From an uncultured Clostridia bacterium (GTDB lineage Bacteria; Bacillota_A; Clostridia; TANB77; CAG-508), in the NCBI GenBank assembly GCA_944393405.1, contig CALYAC010000014.1, positions 1 to 52,591 of the forward strand: 52,591 nucleotides of DNA. The letters run 5' to 3'. Below the pieces are notes generated by a model, which searched no databases, was not told the DNA's origin, and worked only from the letters and a program-made list of their open reading frames with translations. Positions 16,327 through 24,900 of this stretch are shown piece after piece. The position numbers and the translations under genes were made by a program. Each line of letters starts with the position of its first letter. Positions within the stretch are counted from its first letter, which is position 1.

Positions 16327-19176
16327 TTAGAATGTCCAATCATTCATTTCTTTAATTGCTTTTTCGTATTTCTCGATTTCTTTCTTTTCAATTCCTTGGT
16401 CTTCTAGTCCTTTTTTCATACGATCAAGTTCCTTCTTATCTGTTCCTACTTCTGAAGCTAAACCTGCTAATATTACTCTTTGTCTTGATCCTCTATCTTG
16501 ATCAAATCCTTCTGCTTTCATAGCTTTTATAATTAAATCATCATCTGTAATACCAGCATCCCTATATTTTTGTGCATCATCCATTGCTTGATCTACATCT
16601 TTCTTTTGTATATTCAATTTATTTTCATATAACTTTCTTCTTTCAGCATTATGTTTAGCCGCCCAGTCAGATGCTTTCTTATCTAATTCTTCAACTGCTT
16701 CTTTACCTCCATATCCTTCTGTAAATGTTTCTACTGCATTTCTTCCTACTTCTCCAAGTTTATCTGGTATTCCTCCAGCTCCGTTCACTACGCCTCCAGC
16801 TGCTATCCAACCTGCACCTGCACCTGCTGCACCATATTTAAATACATTTCCTGGATCTCCGGTTGTTAATCCTGCTGCCATACCAACCATTCCAAGAGCT
16901 CCTGCTGCAGTACCTTTAACCATTAATTTTCCTGCTCTAGGTAAAGCATATTTAGCAGCTGATCCTGCTACTGCTCCTACACCTCTTAGTATACTACGTT
17001 TTCTCTGGTTATTATTGTTTTGAGACATTTGTTGTAAATCATTTCTTGTAGCTACTCTCGGTTGTGTTGGTGTTGGAGGAGCTGGTGGAGATACTTGTTC
17101 TGGAGTTGTTGCCTCACGAATTCTACTATTATATTCTTTATCTTGAGTTGGATCATAGTCTGGATCATATTCATCTATCCAAGGATTGAAGTATTCTCCA
17201 AATGCATTTTGTCCAAATCCTTCGTTTTTGTATTTTTGTAATGCTTCTTGTCTTCCTAATAAGTCTTCATTGTAACTTGTATCCTTAGTTGGATCATAAT
17301 CTGCATCATACTCATCTGTCCAAGGATTAAAATATTCTCCATTTGCATTTTGTCCAAATCCTTCACTACTATATTTATCTAATGCTCTTTGTCTTTCTGC
17401 TTCTGCTGGATCTATTGCTTGTTGAGTATTACTGTTGTCCGGTGGCTCTACTTGCTGAGTATTAGCTGCTTGTCTAGGTTGATTGCCTCCATATTCAGCT
17501 GCTAACAACTCTTGAGTACTTTGACCTGCTTCAGGTCTTCTATTTTGTCTAATTCTACCTTGTTGTGCATTTCCATTACCATTACCATCTTTATTTCCTT
17601 TTTTATTTCCTCCACCTAATCTACGCAATTGGTTTATACCTTGCATTGCTAAAGCTCCTCCTAATGCTGAGCCAGCATCTAATGTTGAAGCTTTATCAAA
17701 TCCGAAGAATCTACGCATAATTTTTTCTGCCTGTGAAATAAATGCTAATGCTGCTAATGCATATAATAAGTTGTCTGCAACGAAATCTATAGCTGATCCA
17801 ATTAATATTGAATATAATATTAAATGGACTGGCTGAATTAGTAAATTAAATATGTATTCTTTAAGCCACATGTTAAATGCCTGTGCATTTCCATCATGTA
17901 ATTTATCTAGTGGATACGTCATTGCAACAAAAGGTGCAATGATAGTCAAGAATGCTAGCATCAATAACCTCTTTAAATATCTGAATAAGAATATAATTGT
18001 ATATATTACTAATGCTAAGAATATGATTGTATAACCAAATTGTCTAACTAATATATCATCCTCAGACATTTCTTCCGTAGGCTCTAACTGTAATTCTATT
18101 CTTGCTTTTCCCATTAAATTAGTTGGCCATAGGAATATTTCACCATCTCCGTCTGTGTTATCAACTATTATTCCTTGATCCCTAAATGAATCTGCTAAGC
18201 TTCCATCAAATACACTTTCACCATCTGCATCCGTTGCAGTGTCATATTGATAATCTTTTAATTTTGTTTCTGAATCTCCTACAGCAATATAGTATGGTTT
18301 ATTAACAAAATCTAGAGAATCTGTTATTAATTGTGTTACTGTCATTGCAAATGACATTATGTAATGTAGGAAGAATAATAGACACATAGCAACAACCCAA
18401 TCAAAAAATCTTTGTTTATATTTTGCTTTATCTTGTGCTGAACTACTAACTATTATTCTAATTCCTATATATACTAATACTGATAATAATGCTATTAATG
18501 AAAAATTTCTAATTACAAAATACCAACTTGAAATAACACCTTGAAGTTGTGCTGCCGCAGATCTAGGAGTATCATCATCTGTAGATGAATCATCTTCATC
18601 CCCAGTATCAGGCATACTTGATTCTAAATTTTCATAATACTCATTTGTCCTTGGGTTAAAGAAGTTTACATCTAACATTGGTATTTTATTTGAAAAAATC
18701 TCTGCCGGGCTTAGTGAATATAGTGGTATATAGAATGTTGGCGGTAAAGCTTGTGCTACTATGTATGATACAGCGAAATAGGTTACACCAACTGCAATTA
18801 TAGTTGTACCGATAATTTTAATACCTGCTGCAACAGCGGCTAAACTAAGTCCTCCTGAGAAAGGTGCTGCTACAACTCCTACAACTATAGCTACAGCACC
18901 TGCTATAATACCTGCTATAGCTCCTGCTGCTGCACTAAACCATGACTTATCATATTCGAGTTTCATTAGTGATACATCGGTGCCAAAAACAATCTTTTGC
19001 ATTAACCAAACTGCACCATCAGCTATAGTTAAAACTAGGTCTTTTATTGGTTCAAACAATACACCACCTATAGTTGCTGCTTGACTCATAGTTGGGGCAG
19101 AAAAATTAAACAATATTACTATTACTAATGCAATTACTATCTTTAGTATTAAATTTTTATTGGTAAATATATTCAT
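16327..19176 (-). CDS. TrbL/VirB6-like T4SS polytopic membrane protein
   Basis: The 949-residue protein begins with a signal-like helix (about 8-33), then several hydrophobic segments: small-residue-rich AAAGAIAGIIAGAVAIVVGVVAAP near 82, and more near 105-150, 220-245, 260-285, 380-400, 400-425 and 450-485. This is the pattern of the TrbL/VirB6 inner-membrane channel family. The C-terminal half is soluble and low-complexity (Gln/Asn/Pro rich). It contains two tandem copies of a 47-residue repeat (EGFGQNA.GEYFNPW.DEYD.DYDPT), then a glycine-rich hydrophobic stretch and a charged helical tail. A GGGAGG site precedes the ATG. The large C-terminal extension is unlike minimal VirB6 and may contact effectors or other machine parts. 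Confidence 0.8.
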   Translation of the reverse strand: MNIFTNKNLILKIVIALVIVILFNFSAPTMSQAATIGGVLFEPIKDLVLTIADGAVWLMQKIVFGTDVSLMKLEYDKSWFSAAAGAIAGIIAGAVAIVVGVVAAPFSGGLSLAAVAAGIKIIGTTIIAVGVTYFAVSYIVAQALPPTFYIPLYSLSPAEIFSNKIPMLDVNFFNPRTNEYYENLESSMPDTGDEDDSSTDDDTPRSAAAQLQGVISSWYFVIRNFSLIALLSVLVYIGIRIIVSSSAQDKAKYKQRFFDWVVAMCLLFFLHYIMSFAMTVTQLITDSLDFVNKPYYIAVGDSETKLKDYQYDTATDADGESVFDGSLADSFRDQGIIVDNTDGDGEIFLWPTNLMGKARIELQLEPTEEMSEDDILVRQFGYTIIFLALVIYTIIFLFRYLKRLLMLAFLTIIAPFVAMTYPLDKLHDGNAQAFNMWLKEYIFNLLIQPVHLILYSILIGSAIDFVADNLLYALAALAFISQAEKIMRRFFGFDKASTLDAGSALGGALAMQGINQLRRLGGGNKKGNKDGNGNGNAQQGRIRQNRRPEAGQSTQELLAAEYGGNQPRQAANTQQVEPPDNSNTQQAIDPAEAERQRALDKYSSEGFGQNANGEYFNPWTDEYDADYDPTKDTSYNEDLLGRQEALQKYKNEGFGQNAFGEYFNPWIDEYDPDYDPTQDKEYNSRIREATTPEQVSPPAPPTPTQPRVATRNDLQQMSQNNNNQRKRSILRGVGAVAGSAAKYALPRAGKLMVKGTAAGALGMVGMAAGLTTGDPGNVFKYGAAGAGAGWIAAGGVVNGAGGIPDKLGEVGRNAVETFTEGYGGKEAVEELDKKASDWAAKHNAERRKLYENKLNIQKKDVDQAMDDAQKYRDAGITDDDLIIKAMKAEGFDQDRGSRQRVILAGLASEVGTDKKELDRMKKGLEDQGIEKKEIEKYEKAIKEMNDWTF

Positions 19177-19190
19177 ATTTTCCTCCCTTT

Positions 19191-21167
19191 CTAATATCTA
19201 CGATCTGTTCGTTTTCCTCTTTGCACTAATTTATTTAAGTTTGTTTCAACAAATTCAAATTCTTTTGCTGTTGGTCTAATTTGAATAATTGCACTATCAG
19301 GTCCAACTTTTAATAATCCTTCTCCTTTTAAACAAGTGATTAAGAAGTTTGCCTCCCCTGCACTTAGTTTAAAAACTTCTCTTAAGTATTGTATTTCTGC
19401 TTTATCTTGTGCTAAGAATAATTTTGTATCAGAAGATGTAAGAACTGCTTGGGCTTCTGGTTTCTCGTAGAAGTCTTGGAATCTTTGTGAAATAATAGCT
19501 AGTGATACATTTCTTTTTCTAGCACGTCTTGCCATTGTATTTAAGAAATCTACAGCTTCTGGGAAAGGAAGTAACATCCAAGCCTCATCAACTAACACTC
19601 TCTTTTTAGCAGCTTTAGTTCTATCCTCACTGTTTTTCTTAACATATTTTTCCCAAATCCACTCAAGTAATATTTGTTGTGCGAGTGGTCTAGCAAATTT
19701 TTCTTCAAGCTGTGATATATCTAGATTTATGAATAATGTTCCTTCTAATAGGTCAAATGTTGATTGTCCGTCAAAGTAAGCCATCTGTCCATCATATTCT
19801 CTTATATATTGTTTCATAACTTTTAATAAGTAACTATAATGGAAATTATAATCAGCATTTTTATTGTCCTCTGCCTTCTTTTGAATTCTTCTATACCAAG
19901 AACCAATTGTTGGCATGTCTTTTTTCTTTTTTCCTAACATATTATTTGCTAAGTCCCCACTAGCTGTTTCAAATAAACTATTTGGATCACTTGTAATACC
20001 ATGTGCTGCATATTCTTCTGCAACAGACTCTGCAATAATTTGTTTTGTAAGCTCATTTACTTCATCACTTCTTGTACTACCTTTTGCCATTGTAAGTAAA
20101 GCTTGTGTAACGTCCTCTACTTTATTTTCTACATTTAAAACTAATTTATCTCTACCAGTAATTTCGTCTTTTACTATTTCTGTCTCAACATCAAATATGT
20201 TTATAACTGTTTTTGATGTTGGACTTATAACTACATTTATTCCTCCAAGGCTTTCTGCAACTATACTATACTCACCTTCAGCATCTAGAGCTAGGCTTTG
20301 TACTCCCATTAAAACAGCTGATCTAGAAATTAAAGTTTTCATAGTAACTGACTTTCCAGCTCCAGATTTAGCAAATATAACCATGTTATAATTTGTTAAA
20401 GAGCTATGAAAATTATCAAATAGTATAGGTACACCAGTTTGTTTATTAATGCCTAGCGGAACACCTGTAGGATGTCCAACCTCTGATGTTGTAAATGGAA
20501 ATACTGTTCCCATTGATCTTCTATCAAATGTATGTGATTTTTTTATTTTGTCATCCATTAGTGGTAAATTAGATTTAAAAGCTTCTTCTTGCATACCCCA
20601 TGCACTTTTTATTCCTACTAATGATTTAGACATCTCTGTTGAAAGTAATTTTGTATATCTCTCCAAATCTTCTAAACTATATGCAAATAATGTTGCAATA
20701 ATTGATGCTTCATAAAGTTTGTTAAATCCTGCAGCAATTTCATCTCTTAATTGTTCAGCCTCAACCCTTTTATGTCCCAAATCGCTTTCTCTATTGATAT
20801 TACCTCTATCTGCAGCAACAATTCTTTCTGTTTCTAGTTCGTTAATAACCCTATTTAACTCATTTTGTGATCTTGATTCAGGAATTGGGTTTATATATAT
20901 AGAAGTGTTAATATCTCCAAATAAATACATATCTCTAAATAGTTCAGGGAAAGTACACATTCTAGGAAGTGTTGATACAAAGAAGCTTCTAGCATATCTA
21001 GTTACATTTGAAATTATTTCCAAATGATCTATATTACTAGCATCAATCCCAGATGGAGCTATTAACTCTTTTATTGTTTTTCTTTTTAATATTCTATATT
21101 CATCTGGTTTACTATAATCATTAAGCTGACTTTGTTGTTCTCTTTCTTTTTGTTTTTTCTTTAACAT
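19191..21167 (-). CDS. virB4: VirB4-type T4SS ATPase (ATPase-domain protein)
   Basis: The 658-residue protein carries the VirB4/TraE motor. Walker A is KSGAGKS (Lys272), Walker B is RVLVDEAWMLL (Asp527, Glu528), and a conserved ARRARKRNVSLAIISQRFQDF segment follows, as in VirB4 enzymes. VirB4 ATPases power assembly of and transport through the T4SS from the cytoplasmic face of the membrane. It is shorter than usual VirB4 (about 800 residues) because the N-terminal region is largely a separate upstream gene. The two overlap by 47 bases in different frames, and this gene has its own AAGGAGG site. The split is therefore not a simple frameshift: both parts have complete starts and stops. Confidence 0.92.
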   Translation of the reverse strand: MLKKKQKEREQQSQLNDYSKPDEYRILKRKTIKELIAPSGIDASNIDHLEIISNVTRYARSFFVSTLPRMCTFPELFRDMYLFGDINTSIYINPIPESRSQNELNRVINELETERIVAADRGNINRESDLGHKRVEAEQLRDEIAAGFNKLYEASIIATLFAYSLEDLERYTKLLSTEMSKSLVGIKSAWGMQEEAFKSNLPLMDDKIKKSHTFDRRSMGTVFPFTTSEVGHPTGVPLGINKQTGVPILFDNFHSSLTNYNMVIFAKSGAGKSVTMKTLISRSAVLMGVQSLALDAEGEYSIVAESLGGINVVISPTSKTVINIFDVETEIVKDEITGRDKLVLNVENKVEDVTQALLTMAKGSTRSDEVNELTKQIIAESVAEEYAAHGITSDPNSLFETASGDLANNMLGKKKKDMPTIGSWYRRIQKKAEDNKNADYNFHYSYLLKVMKQYIREYDGQMAYFDGQSTFDLLEGTLFINLDISQLEEKFARPLAQQILLEWIWEKYVKKNSEDRTKAAKKRVLVDEAWMLLPFPEAVDFLNTMARRARKRNVSLAIISQRFQDFYEKPEAQAVLTSSDTKLFLAQDKAEIQYLREVFKLSAGEANFLITCLKGEGLLKVGPDSAIIQIRPTAKEFEFVETNLNKLVQRGKRTDRRY

Positions 21168-22353
21168 TATCCTTTGCCCCTCCTTTTTTACTTTCTTCTC
21201 TTGACTTCTGTTCTTTTTCTATATCTTTTATTGCTTCTGTTGCTACATCATATCCTACAGATTGACTATTCTCTTGTATGATTAATTTTGCCAAGTCATC
21301 GATTAAGTTGTCCATATTACTTTCTTTTTTCTTTAAAGCTTTTTCCTTTGCTGATTGAACTTCTGTAACTTTTGTTTTTGCTTTATTAAATGCTTCTTGT
21401 TCAATTTTTTGATCTAAAGTTTTCATTTTCTTATCTAAAACATCTGGTGCTGTTGAATATAGCTCATCATATCCAGCCATTAGTGCTTTATCTAAGCTAA
21501 ATGTTTCTTGTTCATCTCTATTATACGCTACATACAATAAATCAACTAATTCATTTGATGTTAATATTTTTCCATTAACTTCACATGCAGATAAAGTTCT
21601 TATTATTGATTGACATCTTGTATATAATTCAGAGAATGCTAAATTCTTTATTTCGGCATCATCAAAATCATTTTGTCCTAATTCATCTGAATAATATGGT
21701 ACTATTATGTAATATTTTTGATTTAATACATTTTTATTTAAGCTCATCTTTTCTGTTGAATAAATAACATCTTTACCATATTCTGTTAAATTCTTTTGTT
21801 TAGTCAGCTCATAATATACTCTATCAAGTTGCTCTTTTGTATAGTTACCAGAGTTTCTCATTTCTCTGTATCTCATTTCCTGTTTGTGGTAATCATCTTC
21901 TATTTGCCTAACTCTGTTTTTATATGTTTGTAAACTACTTTCAAGGTTGATTGTTCTTGTTTGTACATATATTTGTATAGGGTGTCTTATTGTGTTAAGG
22001 AATTGTATAAAGCCTTCTTCAACTGCATTTTTTTCAACTTCAGACATCAAATCATAGTTAATTCCTTGACATTCTACAACCATTGCAAATTTAGTTCCAC
22101 TTTTTTCTAAAATCATATTATCTTCTATTTTGTCAAATTCCATAAAATCCATAACTGATTGTACTGCAAATGTTTTAGATTTCGGAATTTTATCAGTTTC
22201 AATTTCTTCTGTAATTTTCTTTTCACCTTTTGATTTATTTTCTTTTTTTCTATTTGAGGAAACGTATATTATGCCAAGTATAATAAGCAAAATTACTATA
22301 ATTACTATAATAATAGTTAGTATTGATATAAGCGATTCCATATTATTTAACAT
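21121..22353 (-). CDS. Membrane-anchored VirB4 N-terminal-domain-like T4SS protein
   Basis: I place the start at the ATG at 22353 (MLNNMESL), 9 bases after GGAGG; an earlier ATG at 22377 is too far upstream of that site. The protein (about 410 residues) has one membrane helix (about 6-30) and a basic linker. A soluble domain (about 60-330) follows, with a TKFAMVVECQGINYDLMSE...FLNTIRHPIQIYVQTR core that resembles the N-terminal domain of VirB4/TraC-type ATPases. It lacks Walker motifs. The C-terminus is a Lys-rich coiled coil ending in RKRTTKSA. It overlaps prgI by 11 bases and the ATPase gene by 47, indicating tight translational coupling. It probably anchors the ATPase to the membrane. Confidence 0.75.
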   Translation of the reverse strand: MLNNMESLISILTIIIVIIVILLIILGIIYVSSNRKKENKSKGEKKITEEIETDKIPKSKTFAVQSVMDFMEFDKIEDNMILEKSGTKFAMVVECQGINYDLMSEVEKNAVEEGFIQFLNTIRHPIQIYVQTRTINLESSLQTYKNRVRQIEDDYHKQEMRYREMRNSGNYTKEQLDRVYYELTKQKNLTEYGKDVIYSTEKMSLNKNVLNQKYYIIVPYYSDELGQNDFDDAEIKNLAFSELYTRCQSIIRTLSACEVNGKILTSNELVDLLYVAYNRDEQETFSLDKALMAGYDELYSTAPDVLDKKMKTLDQKIEQEAFNKAKTKVTEVQSAKEKALKKKESNMDNLIDDLAKLIIQENSQSVGYDVATEAIKDIEKEQKSREESKKGGAKDNVKEKTKRKRTTKSA

Positions 22354-22690
22354 TGTCATCTTCCTCCCTGTATACATATATTTTTCTACCTTTTGTTCTA
22401 AACTTTATTGCTCTTTTAATAATATCATCTAAGTTTTCTCCACCTGTTTTTTGTGCGAATTTAAACTTAGCAATATTAGGCATTTTAAGTGTTCCTATAA
22501 CGAAACCAATTAATGCAAAAATTACTGTTATTATAAGTCCTACCATGGTTAGTCCTAAAGCAGAAAATATAAAGTAAAATATCAATCCAACTCCACCTGA
22601 TATTACAGTATATAACATGCTTTTACCTGTAAATATAAAAAGGATTCTCCCTTCACCTTTTACACTTCTTGGCAAATTATATGTTCCCAT
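22343..22690 (-). CDS. PrgI/VirB3-like T4SS membrane protein
   Basis: The 115-residue protein has a short N-terminal motif (YNLPRSVKGEGRILFIFTGKS), two adjacent membrane helices (about 26-46 and 49-68) and a basic cytoplasmic tail, the layout of the PrgI family (VirB3 analogues of Gram-positive T4SS). VirB3-like proteins sit next to VirB4 in the membrane, as does this gene in the operon (11-base overlap). A strong AAAGGAGG and an extended -10 promoter (22731-22739) precede it. It may head a second transcript of the locus. Confidence 0.85.
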   Translation of the reverse strand: MGTYNLPRSVKGEGRILFIFTGKSMLYTVISGGVGLIFYFIFSALGLTMVGLIITVIFALIGFVIGTLKMPNIAKFKFAQKTGGENLDDIIKRAIKFRTKGRKIYVYREEDDNVK

Positions 22691-22730
22691 ATATAATTTC
22701 CTCCTTTGTTCACACTAATACTTATATTAT

Positions 22731-22739
22731 ATTATACCA
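22731..22739 (-). promoter_or_regulatory. Extended -10 promoter element upstream of prgI
   Basis: The minus strand reads TGGTATAAT, a TGN extended -10, about 41 bases before the prgI start and after the pilin terminator. No good -35 is visible, which fits an activator-dependent or extended -10 promoter. Confidence 0.5.
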
Positions 22740-22772
22740 GATTTTTTTACAAAAAAAAACAAAAAACAGAAA

Positions 22773-22797
22773 AAAAGTGCATTTAAAATGCACTTTT
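22773..22797 (-). terminator. Terminator after the pilin genes
   Basis: An AAAAGTGCATT/AATGCACTTTT hairpin is followed on the minus strand by a long T-rich run. It separates the three pilin genes from prgI and the rest, so the highly used pilin transcript could be uncoupled from the machine genes. Confidence 0.8.
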
Positions 22798-22805
22798 AAT
22801 ATATC

Positions 22806-22833
22806 TGTAATCTGTTTGTAACATTCTTGTAAT
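22806..22833 (+). promoter_or_regulatory. WalR-like box array, three units at 11-base period (upstream of prgI)
   Basis: TGTAAT-N5-TGTAAC-N5-TGTAAT on the plus strand, exactly 11-base period. It begins a few bases after the last pilin stop codon and 116 bases before the prgI start. All units fit TGTWAH. The array points away from prgI; response-regulator sites can work in either orientation. Confidence 0.6.
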
Positions 22834-22837
22834 ATAA

Positions 22838-23209
22838 CTAGGTTTGAATTCCTGAACCTAAAGCAACTACAACTTTTGTTATAGCTGATGCACCGAATAT
22901 TAATACAGCACCAACTAGGTAAGGAATCATTGTTTTCTTGTATTCTGCTTTTTCTGCAGCACTACCCATCATATATTTGATACCTAAAACTAGTAATACA
23001 ACAACTGCAACAACAACACCTACTGTAGTAATGATACCTATAATTTGGTTACCAACATTAGTTACACTACCTTGAGCTGATGAAGCTGATCCAGTAAGTT
23101 GTCCAGCTATTGATTCTGCATCAACTGCCATTACTTGTGTATTTAATACAATAAGTACTGCTAATGCTACAACTAGTACAATTCCTACTTTCTTTACTAA
23201 TGTACTCAT
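22838..23209 (-). CDS. VirB2-like T4SS pilin, paralogue 1
   Basis: The start is the ATG at 23209 (MSTLVKK), 7 bases after AAAGGAGG; an ATG 24 bases earlier precedes that site. The protein (123 residues) has a signal peptide ending near VMA, then a first hydrophobic helix (GIITTVGVVVAVVVLLVLGIKYM). A conserved cytoplasmic loop, GSAAEKAEYKKTMIPY, and a second helix follow. This is the T4SS pilin family signature. Two similar genes lie directly upstream. Confidence 0.88.
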   Translation of the reverse strand: MSTLVKKVGIVLVVALAVLIVLNTQVMAVDAESIAGQLTGSASSAQGSVTNVGNQIIGIITTVGVVVAVVVLLVLGIKYMMGSAAEKAEYKKTMIPYLVGAVLIFGASAITKVVVALGSGIQT

Positions 23210-23289
23210 AGTATTTCCTCCTTTATTTTTCATAAATATTTTTATATTTTAAATATCTTCTTTAAATAATTAGAAGATAATTTTAATAA

Positions 23290-23712
23290 CTAACTTTGAG
23301 TTGTATTAAGAACTGTTACAACTATTCTCCATATTGTATATGCTCCAAATATAATTATGCATCCTGCAATATATGGTATAATTGTTTCTTTTACTTTAGC
23401 TTGTTCTTGAGCATTTCCTGTCATAAATTTAATTCCTATAATTAGTCCTACTATTACAGCTACTACAATGCCAACAATTAAAAATGCATTATACATAACT
23501 CCTGAAACTTCTTGTATACCAGAATCATCTACTGTCATACTTCCAGAAACAGTATTAGAATCTAAGCTTTCTCCTGCATCTTCAAATCCGTGAGCTCCTT
23601 CAACCACATCTCCTATACTTGTTGATGCAAAAGTAATCTCAGAATATGAAAACATTATACTTACTGTAAGTAATATTGTAATTATACATTTTACCATTAA
23701 TTTACTTTTCAT
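23290..23712 (-). CDS. VirB2-like T4SS pilin, paralogue 2
   Basis: The 140-residue protein has a signal peptide (about 1-30, FASTS), a longer acidic and Gly/Ser-rich linker, then helix-loop-helix VGIVVAVIVGLIIGIKFMTG / NAQEQAKVKETIIPY / IAGCIIIFGAYTIWRIVV. It aligns with the other two paralogues over the GIK(Y/F)M.G...IPY core but has the most divergent loop (VKE for YKK). A GGGAG site precedes the ATG. It may be a minor or alternative pilin. Confidence 0.85.
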   Translation of the reverse strand: MKSKLMVKCIITILLTVSIMFSYSEITFASTSIGDVVEGAHGFEDAGESLDSNTVSGSMTVDDSGIQEVSGVMYNAFLIVGIVVAVIVGLIIGIKFMTGNAQEQAKVKETIIPYIAGCIIIFGAYTIWRIVVTVLNTTQS

Positions 23713-23727
23713 AATATATCTCCCTAT

Positions 23728-24093
23728 CTAGACTACGCTTTGTGCTCCATCGATTAATTCTATTATTAGGCTTAATAATTGTGTCAATGCAAAGAATATC
23801 AATGCTCCAACTATATATGGTATCATAGTCTTTTTATATTCTGCTCTTTCACTAATACTTCCTGTCATATATTTTATACCTATAACCATTAATGCTATTA
23901 CTGAAGCTACTATACCGACTACTCTTATTGCCCCAACAATTACATTTGCTATTGATACGACATCTTCTGCGTCTTCTTCTGTTATTGCTGGTGGAGCATA
24001 ATCGTTAGGATCAATTTTTGCCGCGCTTACCTTTATAGTTAAAGATGATATTATTAGTAATATGCTTAATATTAATATTGTTATCTTTTTCAC
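23728..24093 (-). CDS. VirB2-like T4SS pilin, paralogue 3 (first gene of locus)
   Basis: The 121-residue protein starts at a GTG (24093) 5 bases after GAGGTG. A signal peptide (about 1-24, VSAA) is followed by a short mature N-terminus. Two helices flank the loop GSISERAEYKKTMIPY, nearly the same as in paralogue 1. It follows a TTGAAA-N17-TATAAT promoter and is the first T4SS gene transcribed. Only 15 bases separate it from paralogue 2. Confidence 0.88.
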   Translation of the reverse strand: MKKITILILSILLIISSLTIKVSAAKIDPNDYAPPAITEEDAEDVVSIANVIVGAIRVVGIVASVIALMVIGIKYMTGSISERAEYKKTMIPYIVGALIFFALTQLLSLIIELIDGAQSVV

Positions 24094-24113
24094 ATCTTCA
24101 CCTCATTTATTTA

Positions 24114-24142
24114 ATTATAAATGATTTTTTCCATTTTTTCAA
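24114..24142 (-). promoter_or_regulatory. Sigma-A-type promoter of the T4SS pilin operon
   Basis: Minus strand TTGAAA (24142-24137), 17-base spacer, TATAAT (24119-24114), leaving a short leader before the GTG at 24093. Confidence 0.75.
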
Positions 24143-24209
24143 CATTTTGTTTATATATTATCACAGAATTCGACTAAAAAGAATAGAATTATTAAAAATT
24201 TAATATTTC

Positions 24210-24237
24210 TGTAACACTATTGTAATGATTTTGTAAT
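24210..24237 (+). promoter_or_regulatory. WalR-like box array, three units at 11-base period (upstream of the pilin operon)
   Basis: TGTAAC-N5-TGTAAT-N5-TGTAAT on the plus strand, exact 11-base period. It lies 117 bases before the first T4SS gene and about 68 bases upstream of its -35. Its structure is the same as the arrays at 22806 and 4206. The rest of 24094-24390 is AT-rich promoter DNA plus the terminator of the neighbouring cassette. Confidence 0.6.
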
Positions 24238-24348
24238 ATAAAAGTATAATTTTATATTTTTTCTTCTTTTATATTATCATATTATAAATTAAGTTGTATA
24301 TATAGTATATTATTTAATCTTAAATACTTATTCATTATAAAAGATTAT

Positions 24349-24371
24349 CCCAGAGTGCAACGCACTCCGGG
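24349..24371 (-). terminator. GC-rich terminator of the membrane-protein cassette
   Basis: A GAGTGC-AAC-GCACTC stem extended by CCC/GGG with one mismatch, followed on the minus strand by a moderately T-rich stretch. It is the terminator of the gene at 24391. Confidence 0.7.
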
Positions 24372-24390
24372 AAATCCCAATATTCAGTTT

Positions 24391-24711
24391 TTACTTGAAG
24401 GCGTGGTATACAAGTACACCAGCATTGCAAATTTCCACCACGGCAACAAGAAGTGCCAAGAGGATGAACCATCCTCCTAAAGTGAACAAAAATGCAACTA
24501 CCAGTGTCAGTATTCCAGATACCAGCACCTGAATGGCGACTCTGATGTCCTTCTCGATAAAGGCATCAACCACTCCTGCTCCGAACATGACCAGCCAGAA
24601 GATCAATACTCCCAGCTCAAACTGCTCGTTTGCAGTCCAAAAACCAAAGAACAGGTTTGCCATGATGGGAGCCATCACGAAGAATGCCACCCGTCTGAAT
24701 GCTTTAATCAT
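24391..24711 (-). CDS. Small polytopic membrane protein, GC-rich cassette of foreign character
   Basis: The 106-residue protein has about four hydrophobic segments (near 8-24, 30-48, 58-80 and 82-102) and no recognised motif. Its DNA is visibly more GC-rich than its neighbours and uses GCC, CTG and GGC codons that are rare around it, a sign of transfer. It has a private near-consensus promoter and a GC-rich terminator, so it is a self-contained unit between the T4SS locus and a Spo0E-like gene. Function unknown. Confidence 0.8.
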   Translation of the reverse strand: MIKAFRRVAFFVMAPIMANLFFGFWTANEQFELGVLIFWLVMFGAGVVDAFIEKDIRVAIQVLVSGILTLVVAFLFTLGGWFILLALLVAVVEICNAGVLVYHAFK

Positions 24712-24755
24712 AACATTTCTCCTTTCAAATTACACACTTGGTGTTTACAACCTTT

Positions 24756-24784
24756 ATTATATCATATTTTATGTTAAGTTTCAA
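24756..24784 (-). promoter_or_regulatory. Promoter of the GC-rich membrane-protein cassette
   Basis: Minus strand TTGAAA (24784-24779), 17-base spacer, TATAAT (24761-24756), with TGA directly before the -10. It lies about 45 bases before the ATG. Confidence 0.8.
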
Positions 24785-24830
24785 CTTCTAGCTAATTATC
24801 CTTCCTGCTATTTATTTGAAAAAGTTAAAA

Positions 24831-24866
24831 AAAGATATCTTAAATATTTTAATTCAAGATATCTTT
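24831..24866 (-). terminator. Terminator of the Spo0E-like gene
   Basis: An AAAGATATCTT/AAGATATCTTT inverted repeat with a 14-base loop, followed on the minus strand by a T-run. Confidence 0.75.
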
Positions 24867-24900
24867 ATATATATTTGTTTTAAATAAATTAATTTTTCTT

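Noticed and set aside
21121..21167. VirB4 split as a frameshift
   Set aside because: Both parts have their own start, ribosome site and stop, and the overlap is short; a genuine two-gene arrangement is more likely.
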